From Actinopolymorpha pittospori (GTDB lineage Bacteria > Actinomycetota > Actinomycetes > Propionibacteriales > Actinopolymorphaceae): DNA of 64,000 nt. The notes under the pieces were generated by a model. That model was not told where the DNA came from. It saw nothing but the letters and a program-made list of their open reading frames with translations, and did no database searches. Shown here in pieces: positions 16,867 through 25,669 of the stretch. Within the stretch, counting starts at the first letter, position 1. Each line of letters opens with the position of its first letter. The stretch is taken from the NCBI RefSeq assembly GCF_014873875.1, contig NZ_JADBEM010000001.1, positions 4,216,001-4,280,000 of the forward strand. Direction: 5' to 3'. Both the position numbers and the translations under genes were made by a program.

Positions 16867-18345
16867 GTGACCAGGTGGATGGGCAGTGTCGGTTGGGGAA
16901 CGTCATGGCGTCGTAGGACCTGGCCCGTCGCGGTCGCTCTGCTCGGCGGTGTGCTGGCCAGCCTGCTGGTCATCACACCTGGTCCGGCTGCCGCCGCCGG
17001 CTCGACGTGGGTGGTGCGTGGACCCGCGGCTCACACGGTGTCAGTCGACTCGCTGGCCGCCCTGCAGGGCGCCATTGACGTGGCTTCGCCGGGTACGCGG
17101 ATCGTGGTGCGGGCCGGGACCTACGACGTCACCGAACCGATCCGGATCGCGGGCAGGTCCGGAGCGCCGGGCGCTCCGATCGTCGTCGCGGCCGAACGCG
17201 TCGGCGCGGTCGAACTCACCGGTGCGGCGGGCTTCACCGTCACCAACTCGTCCTACGTCGTGCTGCGGGGCTTCCGGCTCACGCACCGGTCGACCCTTCG
17301 TATCCCCGCCGACTCCTCCCACATCCGGGTGACCCGCAACCACTTCGAGCTTCCCGCGGCCGACGGCGACCACTGGCTGAACGTGGACGGCAACGACGTG
17401 GAGGTGGACCACAACACCTTCGCCAACCGCGCCAACCTCGGCGTCTACCTGTCGATCTCCGGGCCGGACGGGGACGTGGCGAAACGCACCTGGATCCATC
17501 ACAACTACTTCTTCCACCACACCTACGGTGGGGACAACGGCGGCGAGCCGATCCGGTTGGGGCTCAGCTCCAAACAGAGTTACTCCGCGTACGCGGTCGT
17601 GGAGAACAATCTCTTCGACCAGGTGAACGGTGATCCGGAGGCGATCTCGGTCAAGTCCTCCGACAACATCATCCGCTCCAACACGGTCGTCGACAGCGTG
17701 GGTTCGATCGTCCTCCGGCACGGCAACCGCAACCGGGTGGAGGGAAACTTCCTGCTGGGCGGGAGATCCGGTATCCGGTTCTACGGCAACGACCACCAGA
17801 TCGTCAACAACGTGGTCTCGGGCAGCGCCGGCAGCGGCATCGTGATCGGCAGTGGCAGCGTCGTCGACGACACCGCCAGCACCGGCAACGACCGGCCGGA
17901 TCGGGTCACGGTGGCCTTCAACACCCTGGTCGGCAACGCCGTCAGCATCACCGGTGAGGGGAACCGTCCGCTGGAGCCGCACGACTGCGTGGTTGCCAAC
18001 AACATCGTCTCCGGCTCGGGAACCCAACTGGTCACGATGCCGCGCGGCGAGGTCGGCTTCCGTTGGGAGGGCAACATCCTGCACGGGGCACCGGCTGGCG
18101 ACATTCCTGTTACGGGGTTCACGATCGCGGATCCCCTGTTGTCAACCGAGGGTGACGGCGTGCCGAGGCTCACACCGGCGAGCCCGGCGGTGAACGCCGC
18201 GGTCGGTTCGTTCCCCACGGTTCGTCGAGACCTCGACCGGATTCCGCGTGTCGGTGCGAAGGACGTCGGTGCCGACGAGTTGACCTGGTTCGGAAGGCGG
18301 CAGGTTCCGCTGACCCCGAACGACGTTGGGCCGTTGGCCAGGTAG
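16867..18345 (+). CDS. secreted polysaccharide lyase, PL6-type parallel beta-helix
   Basis: A 492-residue exported right-handed beta-helix protein. A signal peptide (W-R-R-R-T-W then a hydrophobic run, A-A-A-A near residue 44) leads into repeated coils. The segment N-G-G-E-P-I-R-L-G, V-E-N-N-L-F, then E-A-I-S-V-K-S-S-D-N and V-L-R-H-G-N-R-N-R-V-E-G-N-F reproduces the Ca-binding and catalytic Lys/Arg region of the chondroitinase B/alginate lyase family PL6. It would cleave uronic-acid polymers by beta-elimination outside the cell. gagggag precedes the GTG start. No uptake genes are adjacent; a LacI-like element lies upstream. Confidence 0.9.
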   Translation: MTRWMGSVGWGTSWRRRTWPVAVALLGGVLASLLVITPGPAAAAGSTWVVRGPAAHTVSVDSLAALQGAIDVASPGTRIVVRAGTYDVTEPIRIAGRSGAPGAPIVVAAERVGAVELTGAAGFTVTNSSYVVLRGFRLTHRSTLRIPADSSHIRVTRNHFELPAADGDHWLNVDGNDVEVDHNTFANRANLGVYLSISGPDGDVAKRTWIHHNYFFHHTYGGDNGGEPIRLGLSSKQSYSAYAVVENNLFDQVNGDPEAISVKSSDNIIRSNTVVDSVGSIVLRHGNRNRVEGNFLLGGRSGIRFYGNDHQIVNNVVSGSAGSGIVIGSGSVVDDTASTGNDRPDRVTVAFNTLVGNAVSITGEGNRPLEPHDCVVANNIVSGSGTQLVTMPRGEVGFRWEGNILHGAPAGDIPVTGFTIADPLLSTEGDGVPRLTPASPAVNAAVGSFPTVRRDLDRIPRVGAKDVGADELTWFGRRQVPLTPNDVGPLAR

Positions 18346-18661
18346 AGCAGCGCCCACGAGCGCGGCGAAAGTTCCCACATCTGGCGACCGTTCGTTGGCC
18401 AACCCCGGCCAGTGGGCGGTCGCTACGTGTTCGGTCGACGAACGGTGCGGTCGCTGGCCTCGATGCCCTTGAGCAGGGGCGACGGATTCGGAGTCGTCGT
18501 GGGGCGTCCCATTGCTTGCATGCCGTCATGCAGTTTCGGCCACATCGCGTTACGGAATCGTCCGGCCACGATCAGACACGGTCTTGTTGACGATTCCGCG
18601 CGTACCTACATTGATCACCGTCCCAGACGTTGGTTCACCCCCACACAGACCTGAGGTCGCG
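18346..18661. other. regulatory intergenic region before M14 peptidase
   Basis: 316 bp without a gene. It holds a perfect inverted repeat (18553-18598) surrounding ttgacg at 18587-18592, which could be the -35 element of the peptidase promoter; no good -10 is certain. Gene-less apart from this. Confidence 0.5.
18553..18598. promoter_or_regulatory. 10-bp inverted repeat over the peptidase promoter region
   Basis: cggaatcgtc (18553-18562) and its exact reverse complement gacgattccg (18589-18598) are separated by 26 nt. The right arm overlaps a ttgacg hexamer about 70 bp before the peptidase start, a natural place for a repressor or activator dyad. Confidence 0.45.
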
Positions 18662-21271
18662 ATGAAACGCAAGATCCAGGCAGGGTTGGCCGTCCCCATC
18701 GTCGCAGCGCTCACCGCCGTGGTTGGTCCAGCCGCGTCCGGCGCGTTGTCGACAGCGGCTGATCCGCCGGAGACCGGCTTGCCCACACCTGCGTCCGTGC
18801 TGGGCTTCGCGCCGTGCACCGACTACAAGCTTGCCAATTACGAGCAGATTACCGATTACTTCACGGCTTTGGACAAGTCCAGCGACCGGATGCAGCTGAT
18901 GAGCATCGGCAAGACGTCCGAGGGTCGCGACCAGGTGCTCGGCATTGTGTCCTCGCCGGAGAACCTGGAGCCGAAGAACCTCAAGAAGTACCAGGACATC
19001 GCCGAACGCCTTGCGCACTCCCGTGGACTGACCGACGCGCAGGCCAAGGAACTCGCCCAGGAGGGCAAGTCGGTCGCGTGGGTGGACTTTGGTATCCACT
19101 CGACCGAGGTGGCGCCGACCCAGACCGCGCCGCAGTTCGCCTACGACCTGGTCCGTGGTGAGAGCGCCGAGGCGAAGTCCATCCGCGACAACGTCATCAC
19201 CTTGTTCAACCCGAATGTCAACCCTGACGGAACGACGCATGTGTCCGACTGGTACATGAAGTACGTCGGGACGGAGTACCAGGACTCCGACTATCCGGAG
19301 CTCTACCAGAAGTACGCGGGCCACGACGATAACCGCGACTGGTTCATGTTCAACCTGCCGGAGACCAAGAACCAGGGCAACATCCTGTGGCACACGTGGT
19401 ATCCGCAGCTTGTCTACAACACCCACCAGACGGCCGCCTACCCGGCGCGGATCTTCGTGCCGCCGTTCAAGGATCCGTCCAACCCGAACATCCAGCCCGA
19501 GGTGATTCGCGGCATCAACGCCGTCGGCGACGCGATGACCCAGCGCCTGGACCGTGAGGGCAAGGTCGGTGCCGTCTCGCGCCAGCAGTACGACCAGTGG
19601 TGGAACGGTGGTCTGCGTTCGGTGCCGGCCTTCCACAACCAGATCGGCATCCTGACCGAGACCGCGCACGCGTCGGCGACCCCGACGTTCGAGGACCCGG
19701 CGGACTTCCCGAAGACGTTCCCCTACCAGGGTGTGTCGACCTCGGAGCCCTCGGCCTTCTACCCGAGCCCCTACAAGGGCGGGGAATGGCACCTCAAGGA
19801 CAGCTGCTCCTACATCGAGTCGACCGGGTGGGCCTACCTCCACACGGCGGCCACGGACCGGGAGGGCTGGCTGTACGGCGTCTACCGGATGGGCAAGCAG
19901 GCCATCCAGGCCGGTGGCGACGTGTCCTACATCATCCCGGCGGACCAGGCGGACTTCGCCACGGCGGCCAAGATGATCAACGTCCTGCGTTGGGGCGACG
20001 TGGAGGTGCAGCAGGCCACTGCGGCGTTCACCGTCGGGGACAAGAGCTACCCCAAGGGCAGCTACATCATCCGTGAGGCGCAGCCCTTCCGTCCCTACGT
20101 GGTGGACCTGATGAACCCGCAGGTCTACCCCGACCGGCGCAACCCGGACGGTTCGCCGGAGCGCCCCTACGACATGGCGGGCTGGACGCTGCCGTACCAG
20201 ATGGGCGTGCAGTTCGACAAGGTTGACGCGAAGTTCAAGGTCGCGACCACCCAGGTCGAGTGGGCGAAGGTTCCGAACTACCGGATGCCGTCGACGACCC
20301 CGGGTTACGCGTACGCGCTCGACCCCCGTGTCAACGACTCCTTCACGGCGGCCATGCAGCTCGTGAAGGCCGGCGACAAGGTGACCCGCACCAAGGACGC
20401 GGTCACGACCGACCAGGGCAGCTGGCCGGCAGGAACCTTCCTCGTCGCCGCGGGCCAGGGCACGAAGGCCCGGGTCACCGCGCAGGCCAGGTCGCTCGGA
20501 CTCCAGGTCGCCTCGGTCGCCACGGAGCCGGAGAACACCCTCGCGCTCAGCCAGCCGCGGATCGGGCTCTACCACGGTTGGGGCGGTAACTCCGACGAGG
20601 GCTGGACGCGCTACGTCCTCGAGCAGTTCAAGTTCCCCTACGGCCAGATCCACGACGCCGACGTTCGCGCCGGCGCGCTGAACGACAAGTACGACGTCAT
20701 CGTTCTGCCGGACGCCTCGTACAACAGCATGCTGAACGGCGAGCGGGCCGGCAGTCTTCCGCCCGAGTACACCGGTGGTATGACGGCGGCGGGCATCGCG
20801 AACCTCAAGGAGTTCGTCAACAACGGCGGCACGCTCGTCACCGTCAACGACGCGGCCCAGTTGCCGATCCGGGCGTTCGACAACTTCCCGGTCACCGACG
20901 TCACCGAGGGTGTTCCGTCCACGGACTACTACTCGCCGGGATCGGTGGTTGCGACCAACGCGAACGCCAACACCCGGTTGACGTGGGGCCTGCCCGAGAA
21001 GCTGGACGCCTACTCCTCGACCAGCCCCGCCTTCGTCGTCAAGGAGGGTGCGACCTCGGTCACCACGCCGGTGAACTACCCGACGTCGAACGTCCTGCGC
21101 AGCGGCTGGCTGCTCGGTGAGAACCTCGTCGCGGGCAAGGCCGCGGTCGCGGACGTCGGCTACGGCGACGGAGAGGTGCTGTTGCTCGGCACCAGTGTCC
21201 AGCACCGGGCCCAGGCGCACGGCACGTACAAGTTGCTCTTCAACGCGCTGCTCGTCGGTGGCGAAAGCTGA
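18662..21271 (+). CDS. secreted M14 family zinc carboxypeptidase
   Basis: An 869-residue exported metallopeptidase. Signal peptide M-K-R-K-I followed by a hydrophobic core to about residue 30. Zinc ligands His146 and Glu149 (G-I-H-S-T-E), His255 (Y-N-T-H-Q-T), and catalytic Glu333 (L-T-E-T-A) fit the M14 catalytic set; N-P-N-V-N-P-D-G and D-D-N-R-D-W are family-typical. The C-terminal part (about 630-860) includes I-G-L-Y-H-G-W-G and V-I-V-L-P-D, a GATase1-like fold seen in this large M14 subgroup. It probably trims extracellular peptides. aggtcgcg lies before ATG 18662. A strong hairpin follows. Confidence 0.93.
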   Translation: MKRKIQAGLAVPIVAALTAVVGPAASGALSTAADPPETGLPTPASVLGFAPCTDYKLANYEQITDYFTALDKSSDRMQLMSIGKTSEGRDQVLGIVSSPENLEPKNLKKYQDIAERLAHSRGLTDAQAKELAQEGKSVAWVDFGIHSTEVAPTQTAPQFAYDLVRGESAEAKSIRDNVITLFNPNVNPDGTTHVSDWYMKYVGTEYQDSDYPELYQKYAGHDDNRDWFMFNLPETKNQGNILWHTWYPQLVYNTHQTAAYPARIFVPPFKDPSNPNIQPEVIRGINAVGDAMTQRLDREGKVGAVSRQQYDQWWNGGLRSVPAFHNQIGILTETAHASATPTFEDPADFPKTFPYQGVSTSEPSAFYPSPYKGGEWHLKDSCSYIESTGWAYLHTAATDREGWLYGVYRMGKQAIQAGGDVSYIIPADQADFATAAKMINVLRWGDVEVQQATAAFTVGDKSYPKGSYIIREAQPFRPYVVDLMNPQVYPDRRNPDGSPERPYDMAGWTLPYQMGVQFDKVDAKFKVATTQVEWAKVPNYRMPSTTPGYAYALDPRVNDSFTAAMQLVKAGDKVTRTKDAVTTDQGSWPAGTFLVAAGQGTKARVTAQARSLGLQVASVATEPENTLALSQPRIGLYHGWGGNSDEGWTRYVLEQFKFPYGQIHDADVRAGALNDKYDVIVLPDASYNSMLNGERAGSLPPEYTGGMTAAGIANLKEFVNNGGTLVTVNDAAQLPIRAFDNFPVTDVTEGVPSTDYYSPGSVVATNANANTRLTWGLPEKLDAYSSTSPAFVVKEGATSVTTPVNYPTSNVLRSGWLLGENLVAGKAAVADVGYGDGEVLLLGTSVQHRAQAHGTYKLLFNALLVGGES

Positions 21272-21309
21272 CCCGACAGCAGAAGGGTCGGTGACAGACT
21301 GACCCGATC

Positions 21310-21355
21310 CAGGTCCCCGCGCCACGTGGCGAACCTACGTGGTGGCGGGGACCTG
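21310..21355 (+). terminator. hairpin terminator after M14 peptidase
   Basis: An 11-bp perfect stem (21310-21320 with 21345-21355) is extended inward by a near-perfect acgtgg/ccacgt stem; it starts 39 bp after the stop. Confidence 0.8.
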
Positions 21356-21375
21356 CCAGTTTCGAGATCGTGACA

Positions 21376-21448
21376 GAGTTCGTGACCGACGTTGACGGCC
21401 GAGTTCGTGACCGAGCTCATGGCCGAGTTCGCGACCGGGGTCATGACT
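21376..21448. repeat. three degenerate 24-25 bp tandem repeats
   Basis: Units starting gagttcgtgaccga at 21376 and 21401 and gagttcgcgaccgg at 21425 lie in tandem directly before the GNAT gene. They carry no gene. A binding array or neutral slippage are both possible. Confidence 0.6.
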
Positions 21449-21476
21449 GGCGGGCGTGAACCATGAAGGGACAGCG

Positions 21477-22076
21477 ATGGTGGACAGTGCGGTTCTCCAG
21501 CTTCGGATGGTCTGGCCCTCCGGCCGGCGTCTGGATCCGAGCGCACTCCGGTTGCCGGACGGATACGTGGTGTGTCCGGCCGACGCCGACACGCTTCCGG
21601 CGTTTCGTGCGCTGATGGCGAAGGTGGAGCTGGGGGCGTGGGACGACGAGACGTTCGCGCGTGTCCACCAGACCGTCCTGCCGGGTGGTTGGCGAGTGAT
21701 CCTGCACGAGGCGAGCGGCACCCTGGTGGCGACCGGCATGGCACAGCACCGGCCGGTCGAGGACCTCTACCCTGACGGCTACGAGGTCGGGTGGATCGCG
21801 GCGGATCCCCAGCACAGCGGGCGCGGTCTCGGGCGGGTGGTCACCGCCCTGGCGACTGCCCGACTGGCCGAGGAGGAAGCCGCCCGCGTCTACCTGCAGA
21901 CCGACGACTTCCGGCTCCCGGCCCTGAAGACCTATCTGGGACTCGGCTTCGTCCCTCATCTGTGGGCGGCGGGCATGGCCGAACGCTGGCAGGTGATCTG
22001 CGCCCGCCTGGACTGGCCCTACCGTCCGCAGGACTGGCCACGCTGGACGCGCGAGCCTGGGCCGGCGGCGCCGTAG
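21477..22076 (+). CDS. GNAT family N-acetyltransferase
   Basis: A 199-residue acetyl-CoA-dependent acyltransferase. The core acetyl-CoA site is V-G-W-I-A-A-D-P-Q-H-S-G-R-G-L-G-R-V-V (about 103-121; Q-x-x-G-x-G-type pyrophosphate loop), followed by V-Y-L-Q-T-D-D-F-R-L-P-A-L-K-T-Y-L-G-L-G-F, the motif B tail. Substrate unknown. ATG 21477 is preferred to the GTG at 21456 because aaggg sits 7 bp upstream. It is followed immediately by decayed gene fragments. Confidence 0.9.
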   Translation: MVDSAVLQLRMVWPSGRRLDPSALRLPDGYVVCPADADTLPAFRALMAKVELGAWDDETFARVHQTVLPGGWRVILHEASGTLVATGMAQHRPVEDLYPDGYEVGWIAADPQHSGRGLGRVVTALATARLAEEEAARVYLQTDDFRLPALKTYLGLGFVPHLWAAGMAERWQVICARLDWPYRPQDWPRWTREPGPAAP

Positions 22077-22080
22077 CGGG

Positions 22081-22610
22081 TCGCGAGGTCCGTGGGCTGG
22101 CACCCGGGATCGTCCCGCTGGTCCTCGCGCGTCTGGTGCAGGGCGCAGCGGCCGCGCTTATGGTGCCGCAGGTGCTCAGCGGAATCCAACTGCACTTCAC
22201 CGGGGCACATCGCGTACGGGCGCTCGGCTTCTACGCGATGGCGTTGTCCGGCGGTGCGGTCTTTGGGCAGGTGCTCGGTGGTCTGCTGGTGGCGGCGAAC
22301 CTCCTTGGTACGACCTGGCGGCCGATCTTCCTGATCAACGTCCCGCTCGGCGCGATCCTTCTGGTGGCGGCCATGCGGGTACTTCCGCCCGACAGCGCAC
22401 GCGTACGACGTGGCTTGGATCCCGCCGGAGTGGTCGTGTTGTCGGTCGCGGTCCTGGCGCTGGTGGTTCCGCTGGTCCTGGGTCGGGAAGAGGATTAACC
22501 GGCCTGGACCCTCGTCTGCCTGGTCGCGAGCGTGCCCGCGATCGCCTGCTTCGTGGCGGTCGAGCGGCGGGTGGCGACGCGGGGTGGCCGGCCACTGGTC
22601 GCCTCGGCTG
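22081..22610 (+). pseudogene. DHA2-type MFS drug transporter fragment
   Basis: Frame 2 reads A-R-L-V-Q-G-A-A-A-A-L-M-V-P-Q-V-L-S-G-I-Q, L-S-G-G-A-V-F-G-Q-V-L-G-G-L-L-V and F-L-I-N-V-P-L-G, which are TM3-TM6 motifs of 14-segment MFS exporters. The first two segments and the whole C-terminal half are missing, and an in-frame TAA at 22496-22498 interrupts V-L-G-R-E-E-D before P-A-W-T-L-V-C-L-V-A-S-V-P-A. It lacks a start codon in context. A remnant left by deletions. Confidence 0.8.
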
Positions 22611-22828
22611 TCGTCCACGACCCGGTGGTTCGAAGCAGCGGCGCCTTCGTCCCCGGCCAGCCCGGTCCCGGTGACGCGGTCATCATCAACGTGCCGCGGA
22701 CGGCGTTCTCCCACGTGGGTGGAAGCGGCATCAACTCCGCGTCCTGGAACCCCACGCTCGTCGTGAACATCCCCGCGGACTCGGTGGCAGGTCTCTACAG
22801 CGGCACGGTCAACCATTCGGTCACCTGA
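22611..22828 (+). pseudogene. C-terminal remnant of a secreted surface protein
   Basis: In the same frame as the MFS remnant the sequence changes abruptly to a beta-rich segment ending in N-P-T-L-V-V-N-I-P-A-D-S-V-A-G-L-Y-S-G-T-V, the usual end of WxL-like or similar actinobacterial secreted proteins (I-P-x-x-A-V-A-G-x-Y-x-x-T-V). It has no own start or signal peptide. Its partner-type gene (WxL peptidoglycan-binding) starts 4 bp later, matching an expected gene order. The junction near 22611 is approximate. Confidence 0.65.
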
Positions 22829-22832
22829 CCGC

Positions 22833-23786
22833 GTGGCCAGGCTCGCCGCGGCCACAGGGCTCCTCGTACTCCTGCTTCCGGGAGTGTGGGCGGGCCCCGC
22901 GGCCGCGGACGGCGACACCGGCAAGCCGAGCAGCACGGCGACGCCGACGCCTGGTCCCGAGGGCAGAATCAGCCTCGGGCTGCTCGAGGTACCCGGAAAC
23001 CGCGCCGACGACCCACGGGCGCGCATCTACATCGTGGATCATGTCAATCCCGGCACGACCTTCTCCCGGCGGATGTTGGTCACCACGACCTCCCGTAAGC
23101 CGGTGCACGTGGACCTCCCGCCTCGCGGCACCGCCGTCGTCAAGGCCACCATCGCCGTCCCGCCCCGGGCAAGTCGCGGGGAACGCTACGCCGCGGTCTG
23201 GGCGGAGGTCTCCTCACCGAAGAAGCACGACCAGGGGCGCATCACGCTCGTCAACCGGGTCGGCATCCGGACCTACCTCGACGTGGGGCCAGGTGGCGAT
23301 CCGCAGACGGACTTCTCCATCGGCCAGGTGCGTCCGCAGCGTACCGAGGACGGCGACGCGCGGGTGGTCGCCGAGGTCCGCAACACCGGTGAGCGCGCCA
23401 TCGACCTCAGGGGACAGCTGACACTGTCGGATGGACCGGACTCCCTGAGCGCGGGTCCCTTCCGGATCATCGACGGTCCGACACTCGCTCCCGGCCATCG
23501 GGGCAACGTGGTCGTCGCGCTGAGCGGCCGCCTGCCGGACGGCCCGTGGAAGTTCCGGCTCACCGTGCAGAGCGGGACGATCACTCGAACCGCGACCGGG
23601 ACCCCCACGTTTCCCCAGAAGCGCGGCATATGGGGCCTGCCGGCCGCCCTCGACTCGCCACTGCCGTTGACGCTCACGGTGACCGGCTCGCTGGTCGTCC
23701 TCGCGGCGCTGGTTCTGCTGGTCGCCGTTCCCATGCCCGATGAGCATCGTCACGACGGCGCAACTCGTCGTTGTCACAACGTATGA
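22833..23786 (+). CDS. WxL protein peptidoglycan-binding-domain (DUF916-like) membrane-anchored protein
   Basis: A 317-residue exported protein: signal peptide to about residue 26, extracellular beta domains, and a C-terminal membrane anchor (about 283-304, L-T-V-T-G-S-L-V-V-L-A-A-L-V-L-L). Marks of the family are D-D-P-R-A-R-I-Y-I-V-D-H-V-N-P-G-T, A-S-R-G-E-R-Y-A-A-V-W-A-E-V and V-N-R-V-G-I-R-T-Y-L-D-V-G-P-G-G. Between R-K-P-V-H-V-D and L-P-P-R-G-T-A the family usually has about 40-45 more residues containing an F-A-P-G-R-T-x-N-E-L-type segment; these are absent here, so an in-frame deletion is likely. Function may be impaired. Confidence 0.8.
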   Translation: MARLAAATGLLVLLLPGVWAGPAAADGDTGKPSSTATPTPGPEGRISLGLLEVPGNRADDPRARIYIVDHVNPGTTFSRRMLVTTTSRKPVHVDLPPRGTAVVKATIAVPPRASRGERYAAVWAEVSSPKKHDQGRITLVNRVGIRTYLDVGPGGDPQTDFSIGQVRPQRTEDGDARVVAEVRNTGERAIDLRGQLTLSDGPDSLSAGPFRIIDGPTLAPGHRGNVVVALSGRLPDGPWKFRLTVQSGTITRTATGTPTFPQKRGIWGLPAALDSPLPLTLTVTGSLVVLAALVLLVAVPMPDEHRHDGATRRCHNV

Positions 23787-24084
23787 CCCGGCGCCGGTCA
23801 GCGGAGAGCGCGGATCCCGCGCAGTCGACGGATGCCGAGGCATGGCCATGGTCGTCGCTGGCCTACTCCGGCCAACTTCCTGGACTGGTCAGCCCCGCCT
23901 GCGTCGCGCCCGTTTCGGGCTTCGGCCCGAAGTGCCAGTTCGCCCGCGAAGGTGAACAATGGATCACGGACGTTGATCGTTCGCCGGAGTGCCTCACCGG
24001 GAGAGCCGGATGCGCGTTCGCCGCTCGTCGGTGGGCGCGCGACCGAACCCGTTCTCACCGGGTGCGGCGGTGGGAGGTAGTGGC
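23787..24084. other. intergenic region before CYTH-CHAD gene
   Basis: 298 bp with no convincing gene; frames over it are short and compositionally unlike the neighbours. gggaggt at its end is the ribosome-binding site for the next gene. Confidence 0.5.
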
Positions 24085-25620
24085 ATGGGACATCTGGAGG
24101 TCGAACGCAAGTACGACGTTCCGGCCGGATTCGTCGTACCGACAGTCGTGTCAACACTGTCCGCACGCGGTGTCGCGTTGGCGGACGCCGGCAGCGAGCG
24201 TCGGCTGGACGCGTTGTACTTCGACACCGCGGAGTTCCACCTCGCCCGGCGTGGCGTGACCCTGCGGCGGCGTACGGGCGGCGACGACGACGGCTGGCAC
24301 CTCAAGCGGCCGGCCGGCAGGAACTCCCGCACCGAACTCCGCGCGCCACTGGACGACAGCGTGGCCGAGCCGCCGGACGTTTTCGGCGAGGAGCTGTGGG
24401 CGCTGACCCGGGGGAGTGCGCTACGACCGGTCCTTCGACTTCTCACCCGACGTGTCGAGCATCCCGTCCGGTCGTCTGAGGGCGTGACCCTCGCGGTGCT
24501 GGCCGACGACCAGGTGGCAGCGCAGACGCCGGACGCCCGGCGGGTGCTGCGGAAGTGGCGGGAGGTCGAGGTCGAGCTCGTCGACGGGCCCGACGACCTT
24601 CTCCGCGTGGTCGAGCGGGCTCTCCTCGACGCCGGTGCCCGGGCGTCCAAGGCGTCCTCCAAGCTGGCCCGGGCTCTCAAGGGCCAACTGCCGCGGGGCG
24701 GCAGGTCCCACGGTGCGTGGGACACCGTGGCCGACTATGCCCGGGAGCAGCGCGACGCGATCGTGGCGCTCGACCCTGGTGTGCGCCGCGACGACGAGGA
24801 CGCCGTCCATCAGATGCGGGTCGCCTGCCGACGGCTTCGAAGCACCCTGCGTACGTTCCGACCGATGTTCGGGATCGACCGGGCCGAACCCTTGCGGGGG
24901 GAGCTGCGCTGGTTGGCCGGTGAGTTGGGCCCGGCCCGCGACTCCGAGGTGATGGCCGAGCGGCTGCAGGCGGCGATCGCGGCGGAGCCGGCCGAACTCG
25001 TGGTCGGTCCGGTCGCCCGCCAGGTCAGCGTGAGCTTCTCGATACAGCACGCGCAGGCGCGGGACCGGCTGCTGGCCGCGCTCACCAGCGAGCGGTACGC
25101 CGCCCTGCTCGAGCGGCTCGACGAGGTCGTCGACGGGCCACCCGTGACAGCGGTCACCAAAGCCGCGTTGCGCAAGCGTGCGCGCAAGGCGGTGCACCGG
25201 GTCACGGCGCGTCTCGACCTGGCCGAGCGCCTCGCCGACGCGCCGGCGGCAGGTGCCCGCGTCACGCCGCCGCTGCCGGGTGTGACCCCGGACCGAGACA
25301 CCGCACTGCACGACGCGCGGAAGGCTGCCAAGCGGGCACGGTACGCCGCCGAGGCGTTGCGGCCGCTCGGCGGCAAGGACGCTCGCCGACTCGTGCAGCG
25401 GTTCAAGCATCTCCAGGAGGTGCTCGGCGTCCACCAGGACTCGATCATCACCCGCCAGGTGCTTCGCGACCAGGGCATGCGCGCCTACCTCGATGGTCAG
25501 AACTCCTTCACCTACGGCCTCCTGCACGCGAAACAGGAGCTCGCGGGTGAGGCCTCCCTGGCCGAGCTCGGTGCCGCCCGGAAGGCGATCGGGAAGAAGG
25601 CGACCAGCTGGCTGCGGTAG
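24085..25620 (+). CDS. CYTH and CHAD domain-containing protein
   Basis: A 511-residue cytoplasmic protein. Residues 1-200 form a CYTH triphosphate-tunnel domain with the E-x-E-x-K signature (Glu5, Glu7, Lys9) and L-Y-F-D-T. Residues about 220-505 form a CHAD helical domain with conserved histidine/arginine patches V-H-Q-M-R-V-A-C-R-R-L-R-S and L-H-D-A-R-K-A-A-K-R-A-R-Y-A. Such proteins bind or hydrolyse inorganic (poly)phosphates; CHAD domains associate with polyphosphate. gggaggt precedes ATG 24085. It is single and convergent with the GntR gene. Confidence 0.95.
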   Translation: MGHLEVERKYDVPAGFVVPTVVSTLSARGVALADAGSERRLDALYFDTAEFHLARRGVTLRRRTGGDDDGWHLKRPAGRNSRTELRAPLDDSVAEPPDVFGEELWALTRGSALRPVLRLLTRRVEHPVRSSEGVTLAVLADDQVAAQTPDARRVLRKWREVEVELVDGPDDLLRVVERALLDAGARASKASSKLARALKGQLPRGGRSHGAWDTVADYAREQRDAIVALDPGVRRDDEDAVHQMRVACRRLRSTLRTFRPMFGIDRAEPLRGELRWLAGELGPARDSEVMAERLQAAIAAEPAELVVGPVARQVSVSFSIQHAQARDRLLAALTSERYAALLERLDEVVDGPPVTAVTKAALRKRARKAVHRVTARLDLAERLADAPAAGARVTPPLPGVTPDRDTALHDARKAAKRARYAAEALRPLGGKDARRLVQRFKHLQEVLGVHQDSIITRQVLRDQGMRAYLDGQNSFTYGLLHAKQELAGEASLAELGAARKAIGKKATSWLR

Positions 25621-25669
25621 CGCGGCCGGTCGGAGCGTCGACCCCCATGGGGGGCGCCGTCGGGGGAGG

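Noticed and set aside
18635..21325. An 896-codon open frame on the reverse strand of the M14 peptidase
   Set aside because: It is the high-GC codon mirror of a clear peptidase gene; the translation has no domain signature and is rich in Arg/Val/Gly/Asp.
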